Shown here: piece after piece, positions 7,442 through 15,405 of the stretch
How positions within the stretch are numbered: the stretch's first letter is position 1
Layout: each line of letters begins with the position of its first letter
Assembly (NCBI GenBank): GCA_944341445.1
Contig: CALVLZ010000013.1
Coordinates: 1 to 61,383 of the forward strand
DNA: 61,383 bases
Direction: 5' to 3'
Source: an uncultured Clostridia bacterium
GTDB lineage: Bacteria; Bacillota; Clostridia; Christensenellales; UBA1242
Notes under the pieces: generated by a model
Database searches by the model: none
Told to the model about the DNA's origin: nothing
The model's input: only the letters and a program-made list of their open reading frames with translations
Program-made: the position numbers and the translations under genes

Positions 7442-9958
7442 TTACTTATTATTATTATTTTCAACCAATAATTTTAATCTATTATCTCTTGCTTGAATAA
7501 CAATTGTGCTTCCACTAACAACATTATTGTTAATCATTTCTTCAGCAATTCTATCTTCTATTTCTTGTTCAATTAATCTTCTTAGCGGTCTTGCTCCAAA
7601 GTTAGAATCGTAACCTTTGTTAATTAAATATTTTAATGCGCTTTCTGTAACTTTTAAGCCAACACCTCTTTTATTAAGCCTATCATTTAAATTGCTTATG
7701 AATATTTTTGCAATTTGTGCTAATTCTTTGCTTGTTAATGGATGGAACACAGTTATAACATCAATTCTGTTAATAAATTCTGGTTTAAATGTTCTATGAA
7801 CAGCATTCATTAAAATTTCTTTCATTTTTTCTTTTTTTATTTCACTTTCGCTTTCTTCAGCATCGTTAAAACCTAAATTATGAATTCTTTTTGGTAAATC
7901 TGAAACACCAACGTTACTTGTTAATATGATTATTGTGTTTTTAAATGAAACAGTTCTACCCTGACTATCTGTTAATCTTCCATCATCCAAAATTTGCAAC
8001 AACATATTGAAAACATCTGGATGTGCTTTTTCAATTTCATCAAACAACACAACTGAATATGGTTTTCTTCTAACAGCTTCAGTTAATTGTCCGCCATCAT
8101 CAAAACCAACGTATCCTGGAGGAGAACCAATTAATTTGCTTACGCTGTGTTTTTCCATATATTCACTCATATCTAATCTAATAACATTGTTTTCATCATC
8201 AAACATTGCTTCAGCAATTGCCTTGCAAAGTTCTGTTTTACCAACGCCTGTTTGACCAAGGAATAAGAATGAGCCAATAGGTCTTTTGTTATCTTTCAAG
8301 CCAATTCTTGCACGTCTTATTGCTTTTGAAACTGCAGTTACTGCTTCGTCTTGACCAATAACACGTTTATGAAGAATGTTTTCTAAGTTAATTAATCTAT
8401 CTTTTTCAGTTTCTGTTATTTTGCTAACAGGAATATGTGTCCAATCTGAAATAATATCGCAAATATCATTTTCAGTTATTGTTGTGTTTGCATTTTTAAC
8501 ATTACCAGATTTTAAAATGTTTGTTTTTCTTTCATTAGCTTCTTTTATTTTATCTCTAAAATAACCAGCTTTTTCAAAGTTTTCTGCAATTAAAGCTTCT
8601 TTCTTTTCGGCTTCCAATTTTGCAATTTCTTCTTCAACTTTTGTTAATTCTTCTGGCTTTTTATCTAATTTTACTTTCGCCCTTGAACTTGCTTCGTCAA
8701 TTAAATCAATTGCTTTATCTGGTAAAGACCTATCCATAATGTATCTATCGCTTAAAGTTGCTGCTGCAACAATTGCTTCATCACTAATTTTAATTTTATG
8801 GAAAGCTTCATAACTATCTTTTAAGCCTTTTAGAATTTTTATTGTGTCTTCAACAGATGGCGGATTAACCAAAATTGGTTGAAATCTTCTTTCTAGTGCT
8901 TTATCTTTTTCAATAAATTTTCTATATTCATCTGTTGTTGTTGCACCAATTGTTTGAAATTCTCCTCTTGCTAAATATGGTTTTAACATATCTGCGGGAT
9001 TAATTTCTCCTTTTTCGGAACCTGCTTGCATTAAAGTGTGAATCTCATCAATAAAAACAATTATGCTTTTATCATTTTTTATTATATCAATCATTTCTTT
9101 TAATTTTGTTTCTAGACTTCCACGGTATTGAGTGCCAGCCATTAAGCCACCAAGTTCCAAAGAAAATATTGTTTTGTTTTTTAGTTGTTCAGGAACATTT
9201 CCATTAACAATTGCAAGTGCTAAACCATCAACAACTGCACTTTTACCAACACCGGCTTCACCAATTAAAACAGGGTTGTTTTTTGTTTTTCTACACAAAA
9301 TTTCAATAATTCTTGATATTTCTTCTTCTCTACCAATAATTGGATCAATTTTGTGTTCTTTAGCTTTTAAAGTTAAATCTTGGCCCATTTCCAACAATGT
9401 TTTAGGTAGTGGGCTTGCACTTTGAGAATTATCTTTGTTGTTAACAGAATTAAACCCACTAGAATTTGCACCATATTCTTGATAGTTTGAACCAGCATCA
9501 ATTCCCATGCTTTCTGCTTTTAACACTTGCAAAACAGCATTTTTTAAGTCGTTTGTGTTAACTCTAAAACCACGTTTTAAAATGTTTACAGCATAACTAT
9601 CTTCAGATAATAATATGCTAACTAATAAGTGTTCTGTACCAATAAAGTTATGCCCAATTTGGTTAGCAAATTGATTTGCAACAACAAACACTTCTTTACT
9701 TCTTGGAGTTAACTCAACATTGCTTGAAAATAATGAATTTGCGTGTTTTTGAGAACTTTCGCTAAATATACTTTCAATTGCATTTGCAGTAACACCAAAA
9801 CTTGCCAAAATCTTACTTGCAACCGATTCTGTTACACTTGCAAGACCATATAACAAATGTTCTGTGCCAATTTGAGTGTTTGAATATGCAACCGCAATTT
9901 TGCCTGCATTTTGCAAAACTTTGTTAACACTTTCTGTTGCTCTAATGCCATACATCAT
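7442..9958 (-). CDS. clpC: ATP-dependent Clp protease ATPase subunit ClpC
   Basis: 838 residues in standard order: Clp-N repeats (1-145), first AAA+ domain with Walker A GEAGVGKS (233-240) and Walker B FIDEIH (302-307), a middle domain with UVR-like coiled coil (about 435-480), and second AAA+ domain with GQTGVGKT (568-575) and FDEIEKAHPDV. A LGF tripeptide near the end of the second AAA+ large domain is the likely ClpP-docking loop. ClpC unfolds substrates, including phospho-arginine-tagged proteins marked by McsB, and feeds them to ClpP. It is the last gene of the ctsR-mcsA-mcsB-clpC operon. AAGAGGTGAT is the ribosome site. clpP is not in the window. Confidence 0.98.
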   Translation of the reverse strand: MMYGIRATESVNKVLQNAGKIAVAYSNTQIGTEHLLYGLASVTESVASKILASFGVTANAIESIFSESSQKHANSLFSSNVELTPRSKEVFVVANQFANQIGHNFIGTEHLLVSILLSEDSYAVNILKRGFRVNTNDLKNAVLQVLKAESMGIDAGSNYQEYGANSSGFNSVNNKDNSQSASPLPKTLLEMGQDLTLKAKEHKIDPIIGREEEISRIIEILCRKTKNNPVLIGEAGVGKSAVVDGLALAIVNGNVPEQLKNKTIFSLELGGLMAGTQYRGSLETKLKEMIDIIKNDKSIIVFIDEIHTLMQAGSEKGEINPADMLKPYLARGEFQTIGATTTDEYRKFIEKDKALERRFQPILVNPPSVEDTIKILKGLKDSYEAFHKIKISDEAIVAAATLSDRYIMDRSLPDKAIDLIDEASSRAKVKLDKKPEELTKVEEEIAKLEAEKKEALIAENFEKAGYFRDKIKEANERKTNILKSGNVKNANTTITENDICDIISDWTHIPVSKITETEKDRLINLENILHKRVIGQDEAVTAVSKAIRRARIGLKDNKRPIGSFLFLGQTGVGKTELCKAIAEAMFDDENNVIRLDMSEYMEKHSVSKLIGSPPGYVGFDDGGQLTEAVRRKPYSVVLFDEIEKAHPDVFNMLLQILDDGRLTDSQGRTVSFKNTIIILTSNVGVSDLPKRIHNLGFNDAEESESEIKKEKMKEILMNAVHRTFKPEFINRIDVITVFHPLTSKELAQIAKIFISNLNDRLNKRGVGLKVTESALKYLINKGYDSNFGARPLRRLIEQEIEDRIAEEMINNNVVSGSTIVIQARDNRLKLLVENNNNK

Positions 9959-9973
9959 AATTTATCACCTCTT

Positions 9974-10981
9974 TTATACTCTAGTATTTTTGAAATATGA
10001 ATTTAATAATTTTGCTCTAACTATTTCACATTCATAGTTATTTAAATTTTTATTTTCTTTTTGCATTAAATTATATGGTTTAACCATATTAATTAAATTA
10101 AAGATATCTTCGTCACATTTAATATATATCAATTTTAAATCGATACCCAATTTTATTTTTGCAATTAAATCATAAAATTCTTGCATTGAAATTTTATAGC
10201 AGTTAGAAATTATACCAAAAGCACGTAAAACCTCATCTTTCAATCCAACTTCATTATCTTTTAATAAAACTTCTCTTGCTTGAATTTCTAATTCACAAAT
10301 TTTTAAAACTGTGCTTTCAACAAGTTGAATAATATCTTTTTCGGATTTTCCTAATGTGTTTTGATTACTTACTTGAAACAAATTAGCACTAGCCTTTGTT
10401 CCTTCACCGCTTGAACCTCTAACACAAATTCCAAGTTTGGAAACAGTGTTAATAACGTTTGTTATATTACCAGATTTACACAAAGCAGGCAAAAACAACA
10501 TTGCACTTGCACGCATTCCTGTTCCTAAATTGCTTGGACAAGCTGTTAAAAATCCTAAGTCTTTTGAATAACTAAATTTTAAATTTTTGCCTAAATCATA
10601 ATCAATATCATTAATAATATCGTAAGCTTTCTTTAAATTTAATCCGCTTAAAACACATTGTTCTCTGATGTGGTCTTCTTCATTAATCATAATTGAAACT
10701 GTTTCGTCTGGGCTTAGCAATAATCCCGCAATTTCTTTCATTTTTATTAAGTCAGATGAAATGTAACCATTTTCAACAAATCTTAAAATATCGCATTCTT
10801 GCATATTTTTTAAGTTATAAAAATTAAAGTTACCAACTTTTAAACTTGCTTTATAAACAAGTTCTCTTAATTCTTCACCTTTTTCTTTTGATAAACAACA
10901 AGGAAAATTGAAATTTTCAATATTTCTTGCAAGTCTAACTCTTGAAGAAACAACAATTTGGTTAACATCTTCTTTATTCAT
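9974..10981 (-). CDS. mcsB: Protein arginine kinase McsB
   Basis: 335 residues of the guanido-kinase fold. Nucleotide-binding arginines lie in VVSSRVRLARN (10-20), the catalytic region includes EEDHIREQC (101-109), and the FLTACPSNLGTGMRAS stretch (144-159) contains C148, equivalent to the catalytic-loop cysteine, and arginine R157. RGSSGEGTKASANLFQVSNQ is also characteristic. McsB phosphorylates arginines on CtsR and unfolded proteins, marking them for ClpCP. The start overlaps the mcsA stop by 8 bases (ATGAATAA), so translation is coupled and the two proteins act as activator and kinase. Confidence 0.97.
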   Translation of the reverse strand: MNKEDVNQIVVSSRVRLARNIENFNFPCCLSKEKGEELRELVYKASLKVGNFNFYNLKNMQECDILRFVENGYISSDLIKMKEIAGLLLSPDETVSIMINEEDHIREQCVLSGLNLKKAYDIINDIDYDLGKNLKFSYSKDLGFLTACPSNLGTGMRASAMLFLPALCKSGNITNVINTVSKLGICVRGSSGEGTKASANLFQVSNQNTLGKSEKDIIQLVESTVLKICELEIQAREVLLKDNEVGLKDEVLRAFGIISNCYKISMQEFYDLIAKIKLGIDLKLIYIKCDEDIFNLINMVKPYNLMQKENKNLNNYECEIVRAKLLNSYFKNTRV

Positions 10982-11513
10982 TTTTAGCCTCCAAACTTGT
11001 TATTTGTTTTTTTATTTCACTTGCTAATTCGTAATTTTCTTCATCAACAGCTAACTTTAATTTACGTCTTAGTTCCGCAATTTTATCTTCTTTTGTTTCT
11101 TCAACCGATGTTTGTTCGTAATTTTTACCTAAGTGCTTTGTTCCAAACTGCATATTTGAGATTATTGGCATAAGTTTTTTGTTAAAATAATCGTAACATT
11201 TAGCACAACCAAGCAATCCTCTTTGAGAAAAATTTTCAAAAGAACAACCACAACTTGGGCATCTATAATCTAAATTACTTTTTTTATTTGAGTAAGGACT
11301 ATTTGATATAAAGTTACCTAATAATGAATTATCTGTAAAAAATGGATCATCATTGAAAAAATCAAAATCATTTTCAAAACTATTATTAACATCATTTATA
11401 TATTGAGATTTTTTTAAACAATCTTCACATAAATGTGTTTCTGTTACTTTGCCGTTTATATTAGTTTTGCTATGAAAAACAGCCTCTTTTTTACCACAAT
11501 TATCACAAATCAT
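10974..11513 (-). CDS. mcsA: McsA, zinc-finger activator of McsB
   Basis: 179 residues. Four CxxC pairs are present (CDNC 3-6, CEDC 29-32, CPSC and CAKC in the middle), as expected for the zinc-binding McsA family. A C-terminal UVR motif runs through IAELRRKLKLAVDEENYELA. McsA binds and activates McsB and stabilises the CtsR complex. It starts two bases after the ctsR stop and overlaps mcsB. The linker between second and third CxxC pairs is Asn/Asp/Phe-rich and probably disordered. Confidence 0.95.
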   Translation of the reverse strand: MICDNCGKKEAVFHSKTNINGKVTETHLCEDCLKKSQYINDVNNSFENDFDFFNDDPFFTDNSLLGNFISNSPYSNKKSNLDYRCPSCGCSFENFSQRGLLGCAKCYDYFNKKLMPIISNMQFGTKHLGKNYEQTSVEETKEDKIAELRRKLKLAVDEENYELASEIKKQITSLEAKNE

Positions 11514-11515
11514 AA

Positions 11516-11980
11516 TTAATCCTCCTTTAAAATTCCTTTTAAAATATTAACTAAAATTTTTGACCTTAATCTATTTTGAATATTCACTCCAACAGATAAA
11601 GATTTATCACTTGTTGCAATCTTTATAATATCAGCAATATCATTTGAAATTACTTTCTTTTTTATTAATGCATCAATAATTTGTAAAGATTCCAAATTAG
11701 TTAAATCTTCATTTTGAATTGATTTTATAATGTTTGTTAAAAAAGCATTTTTGGAGTTGTTTAGTTTAATAACTTTAACATATCCACCACCGCCTCTTCT
11801 GCTTTCAACATCAAAACCTGTGTTAAAATTAAACCTAGTAGACAACACATAATTAATTTGACTTGGCGCACAATTAAAAAAATTAGCAAGTTCATTTCTT
11901 GATATGTTAATTTCATTATTATTCATCTCTTCAAACTGAGATATTATAAATTCTTCAATAATATCACTTATGTTTGCCAT
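11516..11980 (-). CDS. ctsR: Heat-shock repressor CtsR
   Basis: 154 residues from the ATG at 11980. A longer reading from 11992 would place the ribosome site GGAGGGG inside the coding sequence, so the internal ATG (MANISDIIEE) is the true start. The N-terminal winged helix ends in the wing RRGGGGYVKV, the glycine-rich DNA-contacting and heat-sensing element of CtsR, and the second half is the dimerisation/McsB-interaction domain. It represses its own operon: an exact CtsR operator lies 39 bases upstream. First gene of ctsR-mcsA-mcsB-clpC. Confidence 0.97.
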   Translation of the reverse strand: MANISDIIEEFIISQFEEMNNNEINISRNELANFFNCAPSQINYVLSTRFNFNTGFDVESRRGGGGYVKVIKLNNSKNAFLTNIIKSIQNEDLTNLESLQIIDALIKKKVISNDIADIIKIATSDKSLSVGVNIQNRLRSKILVNILKGILKED

Positions 11981-12018
11981 ACACCCCTCCATTAAGCATT
12001 TAATTAATCAAAAATAAG

Positions 12019-12035
12019 TTTGACTTTCTTTGACT
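12019..12035 (-). promoter_or_regulatory. CtsR operator
   Basis: On the minus strand the sequence reads AGTCAAA-GAA-AGTCAAA, an exact heptad direct repeat with the 3-base spacer of the published CtsR consensus. It begins 8 bases after the -10 box and covers the initial transcribed region, so bound CtsR would block initiation. Confidence 0.95.
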
Positions 12036-12043
12036 TTCAATTA

Positions 12044-12072
12044 AATATACATCAACTATTTTACATTGTCAA
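12044..12072 (-). promoter_or_regulatory. Sigma-A promoter of the ctsR operon
   Basis: TTGACA (12072-12067), a 17-base spacer, then TATATT (12049-12044). It is adjacent to the CtsR operator and correctly oriented for ctsR. Confidence 0.88.
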
Positions 12073-12096
12073 CAATAATATGCAAAAAAAATAAAA

Positions 12097-12127
12097 AAAA
12101 TTGTGCATAGCAAAAAAGCACAATTTT
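12097..12127 (-). terminator. Terminator of the 18-residue peptide unit
   Basis: Stem AAAATTGTGC/GCACAATTTT with an 11-base loop, followed on the minus strand by a run of T. It lies 51 bases past the small ORF stop and before the ctsR promoter. Confidence 0.85.
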
Positions 12128-12177
12128 CTTTTGTATTTAAACACTATAAAAAGTATATAGTTAAACTTCTATAATAA

Positions 12178-12234
12178 TTATAAACTTCTAAAAAACATAA
12201 ATACGGAAATTATTGAAATTAGTAGCCAAATCAT
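12178..12234 (-). CDS. Putative 18-residue hydrophobic peptide
   Basis: The minus-strand frame reads MIWLLISIISVFMFFRSL and stops with TAA. It has a strong ribosome site (GAGAGGTGA, about 6 bases from ATG), a consensus promoter upstream and its own terminator, so it forms a complete independent transcription unit of about 160 bases. The peptide would be a single short membrane-spanning helix with one positive charge near the C-terminal end. Size and composition resemble small membrane regulators or type I toxin peptides, but no antisense RNA is evident and no family is recognised. An alternative is that the transcript is mainly a small RNA. Too short for routine gene callers. Confidence 0.55.
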   Translation of the reverse strand: MIWLLISIISVFMFFRSL

Positions 12235-12262
12235 AAAATCACCTCTCACTACTGTTAAAATT

Positions 12263-12290
12263 ATTATACTATAAAATTATAATTTGTCAA
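12263..12290 (-). promoter_or_regulatory. Consensus promoter of the 18-residue peptide unit
   Basis: TTGACA (12290-12285) and TATAAT (12268-12263) with a 16-base spacer on the minus strand. Both hexamers match the sigma-A consensus exactly. Transcription would start near 12256, about 20 bases before the small ORF. Confidence 0.8.
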
Positions 12291-12308
12291 TACCCCATAA
12301 AAGCAAAA

Positions 12309-12336
12309 AAAATAAGTGAAAATTCACTTATTTTTT
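12309..12336 (-). terminator. Terminator of the DegV gene, containing its stop codon
   Basis: Stem AAATAAGTGAA/TTCACTTATTT, T-run on the minus strand. The TAA stop (12330-12328) forms part of the stem. Confidence 0.85.
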
Positions 12337-13188
12337 ATGGAAAACTAAACCTAAAGTTCCAGGGCCACAATGTGTTCCAACTGTTGGTCCAATTGGTTGG
12401 AACCAAATTGTTGCATCAGGTCCAACAACTTCTAAAATTTTATTTTTAAGTTCTAAAGCGTCTTTTTCGCAATCTGCATGAATAATAGAAATTGGGTAAT
12501 CTGCAACATTTTTGCCTTCTTGAACTAATTTATTAAACAAATATTGAATAGCTCTTTTTCTACCCTTTTCTTTTGCAATGCTAACCAATTTGCCATCTTC
12601 ATTAACAGATAAAATTGGTTTAATTCCTAGCACAGAACCAAAGAATGCTGTTGCAGCACTAATTCTGCCGCCTCTTTTTAAATGATTTAAATCGTCAACA
12701 GTGAAATAAACAGCAACTTCTTTTTTAAAGTTATTAACAAAATCAATTATTTCATCATCTGGAGTTCCCTTTCTGTGTAAAAGAGCTGCTTCATAAGCAA
12801 TTAATCCGCCACCTAATGAAATATTTGAAGTGTCAACGGTTTTTATTGTTCTTTCTGGATATTTTTCTTTTAATTCATTAATTGCTTGTTTCATAAATTC
12901 AAAAGTTCCACTTAAAGCACTTGAAAAATGAACATACAAAATATCTTCACCATTTTTTAAAACAGGTTCAAAAATATCAACATAATTTTGTGGGCTTAAT
13001 GCACTTGTTATTGGCATTTCACCACTTCTAATTAATTTATAAAAGTTATCAAAATCAAAAGTTTTGCCTAAATCATAAAATTGTTCTTTTCCAGTAATAG
13101 TAAAAGGCATACTAATATATTCTATTTTTAATTTATCAACTATATCGTGCCATAATTCACAGTTACTATCAGTAAAAAATACGCTCAT
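12328..13188 (-). CDS. DegV family fatty-acid-binding protein
   Basis: 286 residues from the ATG at 13188; an ATG nine bases earlier is part of the AAGGATGG ribosome site. DegV/FakB proteins bind one fatty acid and present it to the FakA kinase for phospholipid synthesis. Signature segments are SALSPQNYVDIF (TS-x-PS region variant), YVHFSSALSGTFE, and HLKRGGRISAATAF, and a C-terminal HCGPGTLGLVF. No fakA is in the window. It follows lysS on the same strand after a 17-base gap and may share its transcript. Confidence 0.93.
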   Translation of the reverse strand: MSVFFTDSNCELWHDIVDKLKIEYISMPFTITGKEQFYDLGKTFDFDNFYKLIRSGEMPITSALSPQNYVDIFEPVLKNGEDILYVHFSSALSGTFEFMKQAINELKEKYPERTIKTVDTSNISLGGGLIAYEAALLHRKGTPDDEIIDFVNNFKKEVAVYFTVDDLNHLKRGGRISAATAFFGSVLGIKPILSVNEDGKLVSIAKEKGRKRAIQYLFNKLVQEGKNVADYPISIIHADCEKDALELKNKILEVVGPDATIWFQPIGPTVGTHCGPGTLGLVFHKK

Positions 13189-13205
13189 AAAAACCATCCT
13201 TAAAA

Positions 13206-14684
13206 TTATTTCATTATTGGGAATAAAACTGTATCTCTAATATTTGGTAAATCATAAATTAACATAACAAATCTATCAATACCAAAACCTAATCCACTCA
13301 TTGGAGGCATACCATGTTCCATTGAAAGCAAGAAACTTTCATCTAAGTCCATAGTTTCTTCATCTCCGTTTGCTTTTTCAACTAATTGTTGCATTAATGT
13401 TTCTCTTTGAACCATTGGGTCAACAAGTTCTGAATATGCATTACAAATTTCTGCACCGCAAACAACAACTTGGAAAACATCTGTAACTCTGCTATCATTA
13501 TCATTTCTTCTTGCAAGAGTTTTTAAAACTGCTGGATAATTATATAAAATAACAGGTCCAACAATATTTTCTCTTATTTTTCTTTTATAAATGTAATCAA
13601 TTAAAGTTCTAACAGATTTGCATTCTTCTAAGTCTGCATAAGTGAACAAACCTTTTTCAACAACTTTCTTTTTGAACAAGTCTAAATCTTCAATATCTAA
13701 AAATTCAAAACCTAAAATTTTTGTTAATTCTTCAACATAGTTAATTCTTTCCCATGTTTCTTTTCCAAAATCAATTTCATGACCTTGATAGTTAACAACC
13801 ATTGTTCCTAAAGTTTCTTTTAAAAGTTTTTGAACAAGTTCTTTAAATACTTTAATATTTTTTTCAAAATCCCAATAACTTGCATACCATTCAACTTGTG
13901 TGAATTCTTGCAAGTGTGTTGCGTCCATTCCTTCGTTTCTAAAGTCTTTTCCAAGTTCAAACACTCTTGGAATTCCACCAGCAACTGCTTGTTTTAACCA
14001 AGTTTCTTTTGCTATTCTTAAGTTACATTCCATATCTAAAGCATTATGGTGTGTGAAGAATGGTCTAGCTGAAGCACCAGACACTGCTGTTTGCAAAACA
14101 GGTGTTTCAATTTCAATAAAGTTTAAATCTTCCAAATATCTGCGAATTATAGATTCAATTTTGCTTCTTCCTAAGAAAACATTTCTTGAAGTTTCATTTG
14201 TAATTAAATCTAGATAACGTTGGCGATATCTTGTTTCAATATCTGTTAAACCGTGGAATTTTTCTGGCAAAGGCAACATTGCTTTTGAAAGCAATTTATA
14301 ATCTGTTGCTTTAATTGTTAATTCACCTGTTTGAGTGTGATACAATTCGCCTGTGAAACCAACAAAATCACCAATATCAACATAGTCTTTAAACCATTTA
14401 TATTTTTCAAGTTCAATTTCATTAACACTTAAAGAAACTTGAATTTTAGCATATATATCAGAAATTTGAGTGAACATAAATTTACCAAAAGCACGACGAG
14501 AAACCATTCTGCCTGCAACAGAAACAACTGTTCCATCAGATAATTCTCTTGCTTGTTTTATGTTATGTGTTTCATCAAATTTTGAAGCATATGGGTTAAT
14601 GCCATTATTTTTCAATTCTTGTATCTTGTTTTTTCTAATATCAACTTCTTTGTATAACATATCTTTTGATTGTTCGTTTTGCAT
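13206..14684 (-). CDS. lysS: Lysyl-tRNA synthetase, class II
   Basis: 492 residues. The N-terminal OB-fold anticodon-binding domain (about 55-160) precedes the class II catalytic core. Motif 2 is FRNEGMDATHLQEFTQVEWY, and motif 3 is GLGFGIDRFVML near the C terminus. It charges tRNA-Lys. The ATG at 14684 follows a CGGAGAA site. Length and motifs are typical. Downstream is the DegV-family gene. Confidence 0.98.
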   Translation of the reverse strand: MQNEQSKDMLYKEVDIRKNKIQELKNNGINPYASKFDETHNIKQARELSDGTVVSVAGRMVSRRAFGKFMFTQISDIYAKIQVSLSVNEIELEKYKWFKDYVDIGDFVGFTGELYHTQTGELTIKATDYKLLSKAMLPLPEKFHGLTDIETRYRQRYLDLITNETSRNVFLGRSKIESIIRRYLEDLNFIEIETPVLQTAVSGASARPFFTHHNALDMECNLRIAKETWLKQAVAGGIPRVFELGKDFRNEGMDATHLQEFTQVEWYASYWDFEKNIKVFKELVQKLLKETLGTMVVNYQGHEIDFGKETWERINYVEELTKILGFEFLDIEDLDLFKKKVVEKGLFTYADLEECKSVRTLIDYIYKRKIRENIVGPVILYNYPAVLKTLARRNDNDSRVTDVFQVVVCGAEICNAYSELVDPMVQRETLMQQLVEKANGDEETMDLDESFLLSMEHGMPPMSGLGFGIDRFVMLIYDLPNIRDTVLFPIMK

Positions 14685-14812
14685 AATATTCTCCGTTATT
14701 TTAAATATCTATATGAATATATAATAAATTAAGGCATTTGTCAATTAAATACATAACGAAACCATCATATAACCCAACATTCTGTTTTTACTAAAACAAC
14801 TTTTTACATAAC

Positions 14813-15361
14813 TTAATTAAATAAATTTTTATAATGATTAACTGCTTTAAATATTTTGTTAACATAGTTGTTAGTTTCAGAAAATGGAATTTTAAAAAGT
14901 GTTTTTGAATCAGTTGAATATTCAGAGTTATTAAGCCACAACTTAACATTATTAAGTCCTGCATTGTAAGCACAAAGTGCAACCTTTTTATCTTCAAACA
15001 TATTAATTAAATAATTCAAATAATAGCAACCAAACATAATGTTTATTTTAGGATTATACAAATCATCAATTTTAAAATTATCAATATTTAATTTTTCAGA
15101 AATTTCAATTGCAGTGCTTGGCATAATTTGCATTAAACCAATTGCCCCGACAGAACTTACAGCATTTTTATTATATTTGCTTTCAGCATAAATCACACTT
15201 GCAACAAACTCTGGTTCAAGATTATATTGGTTGGAATACTGCAATATTTCTTGTTTATAGTTAAAAGGATATTTTAAAAATTTAAAATAAATAAACATTA
15301 ACAAAAAAATTGATATTAAAATTAAAAAAAATAATAATACGTAAACCTTTTTATTTTTCAT
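14813..15361 (-). CDS. Lytic transglycosylase (SLT family)
   Basis: 182 residues from the ATG at 15361, preceded by AAAGAGG; the upstream ATG at 15388 would put this site inside the gene. An N-terminal membrane segment (VYVLLFFLILISIFLLMFIYF) anchors or exports the protein. The catalytic domain shows the SLT motif ESKYNKNAVSSVGAIGLMQIMP-like order, with Glu as the general acid (in YAESKYN) and the GLMQIMP substrate motif, then ALCAYNAGLNNV. It cleaves peptidoglycan glycan strands to anhydro-muropeptides. Downstream of polA on the same strand, 44 bases away. Confidence 0.94.
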   Translation of the reverse strand: MKNKKVYVLLFFLILISIFLLMFIYFKFLKYPFNYKQEILQYSNQYNLEPEFVASVIYAESKYNKNAVSSVGAIGLMQIMPSTAIEISEKLNIDNFKIDDLYNPKINIMFGCYYLNYLINMFEDKKVALCAYNAGLNNVKLWLNNSEYSTDSKTLFKIPFSETNNYVNKIFKAVNHYKNLFN

Positions 15362-15405
15362 AAAACCTCTTTTACATATTATTATCAAAATTTTAAAAAT
15401 TTTAC

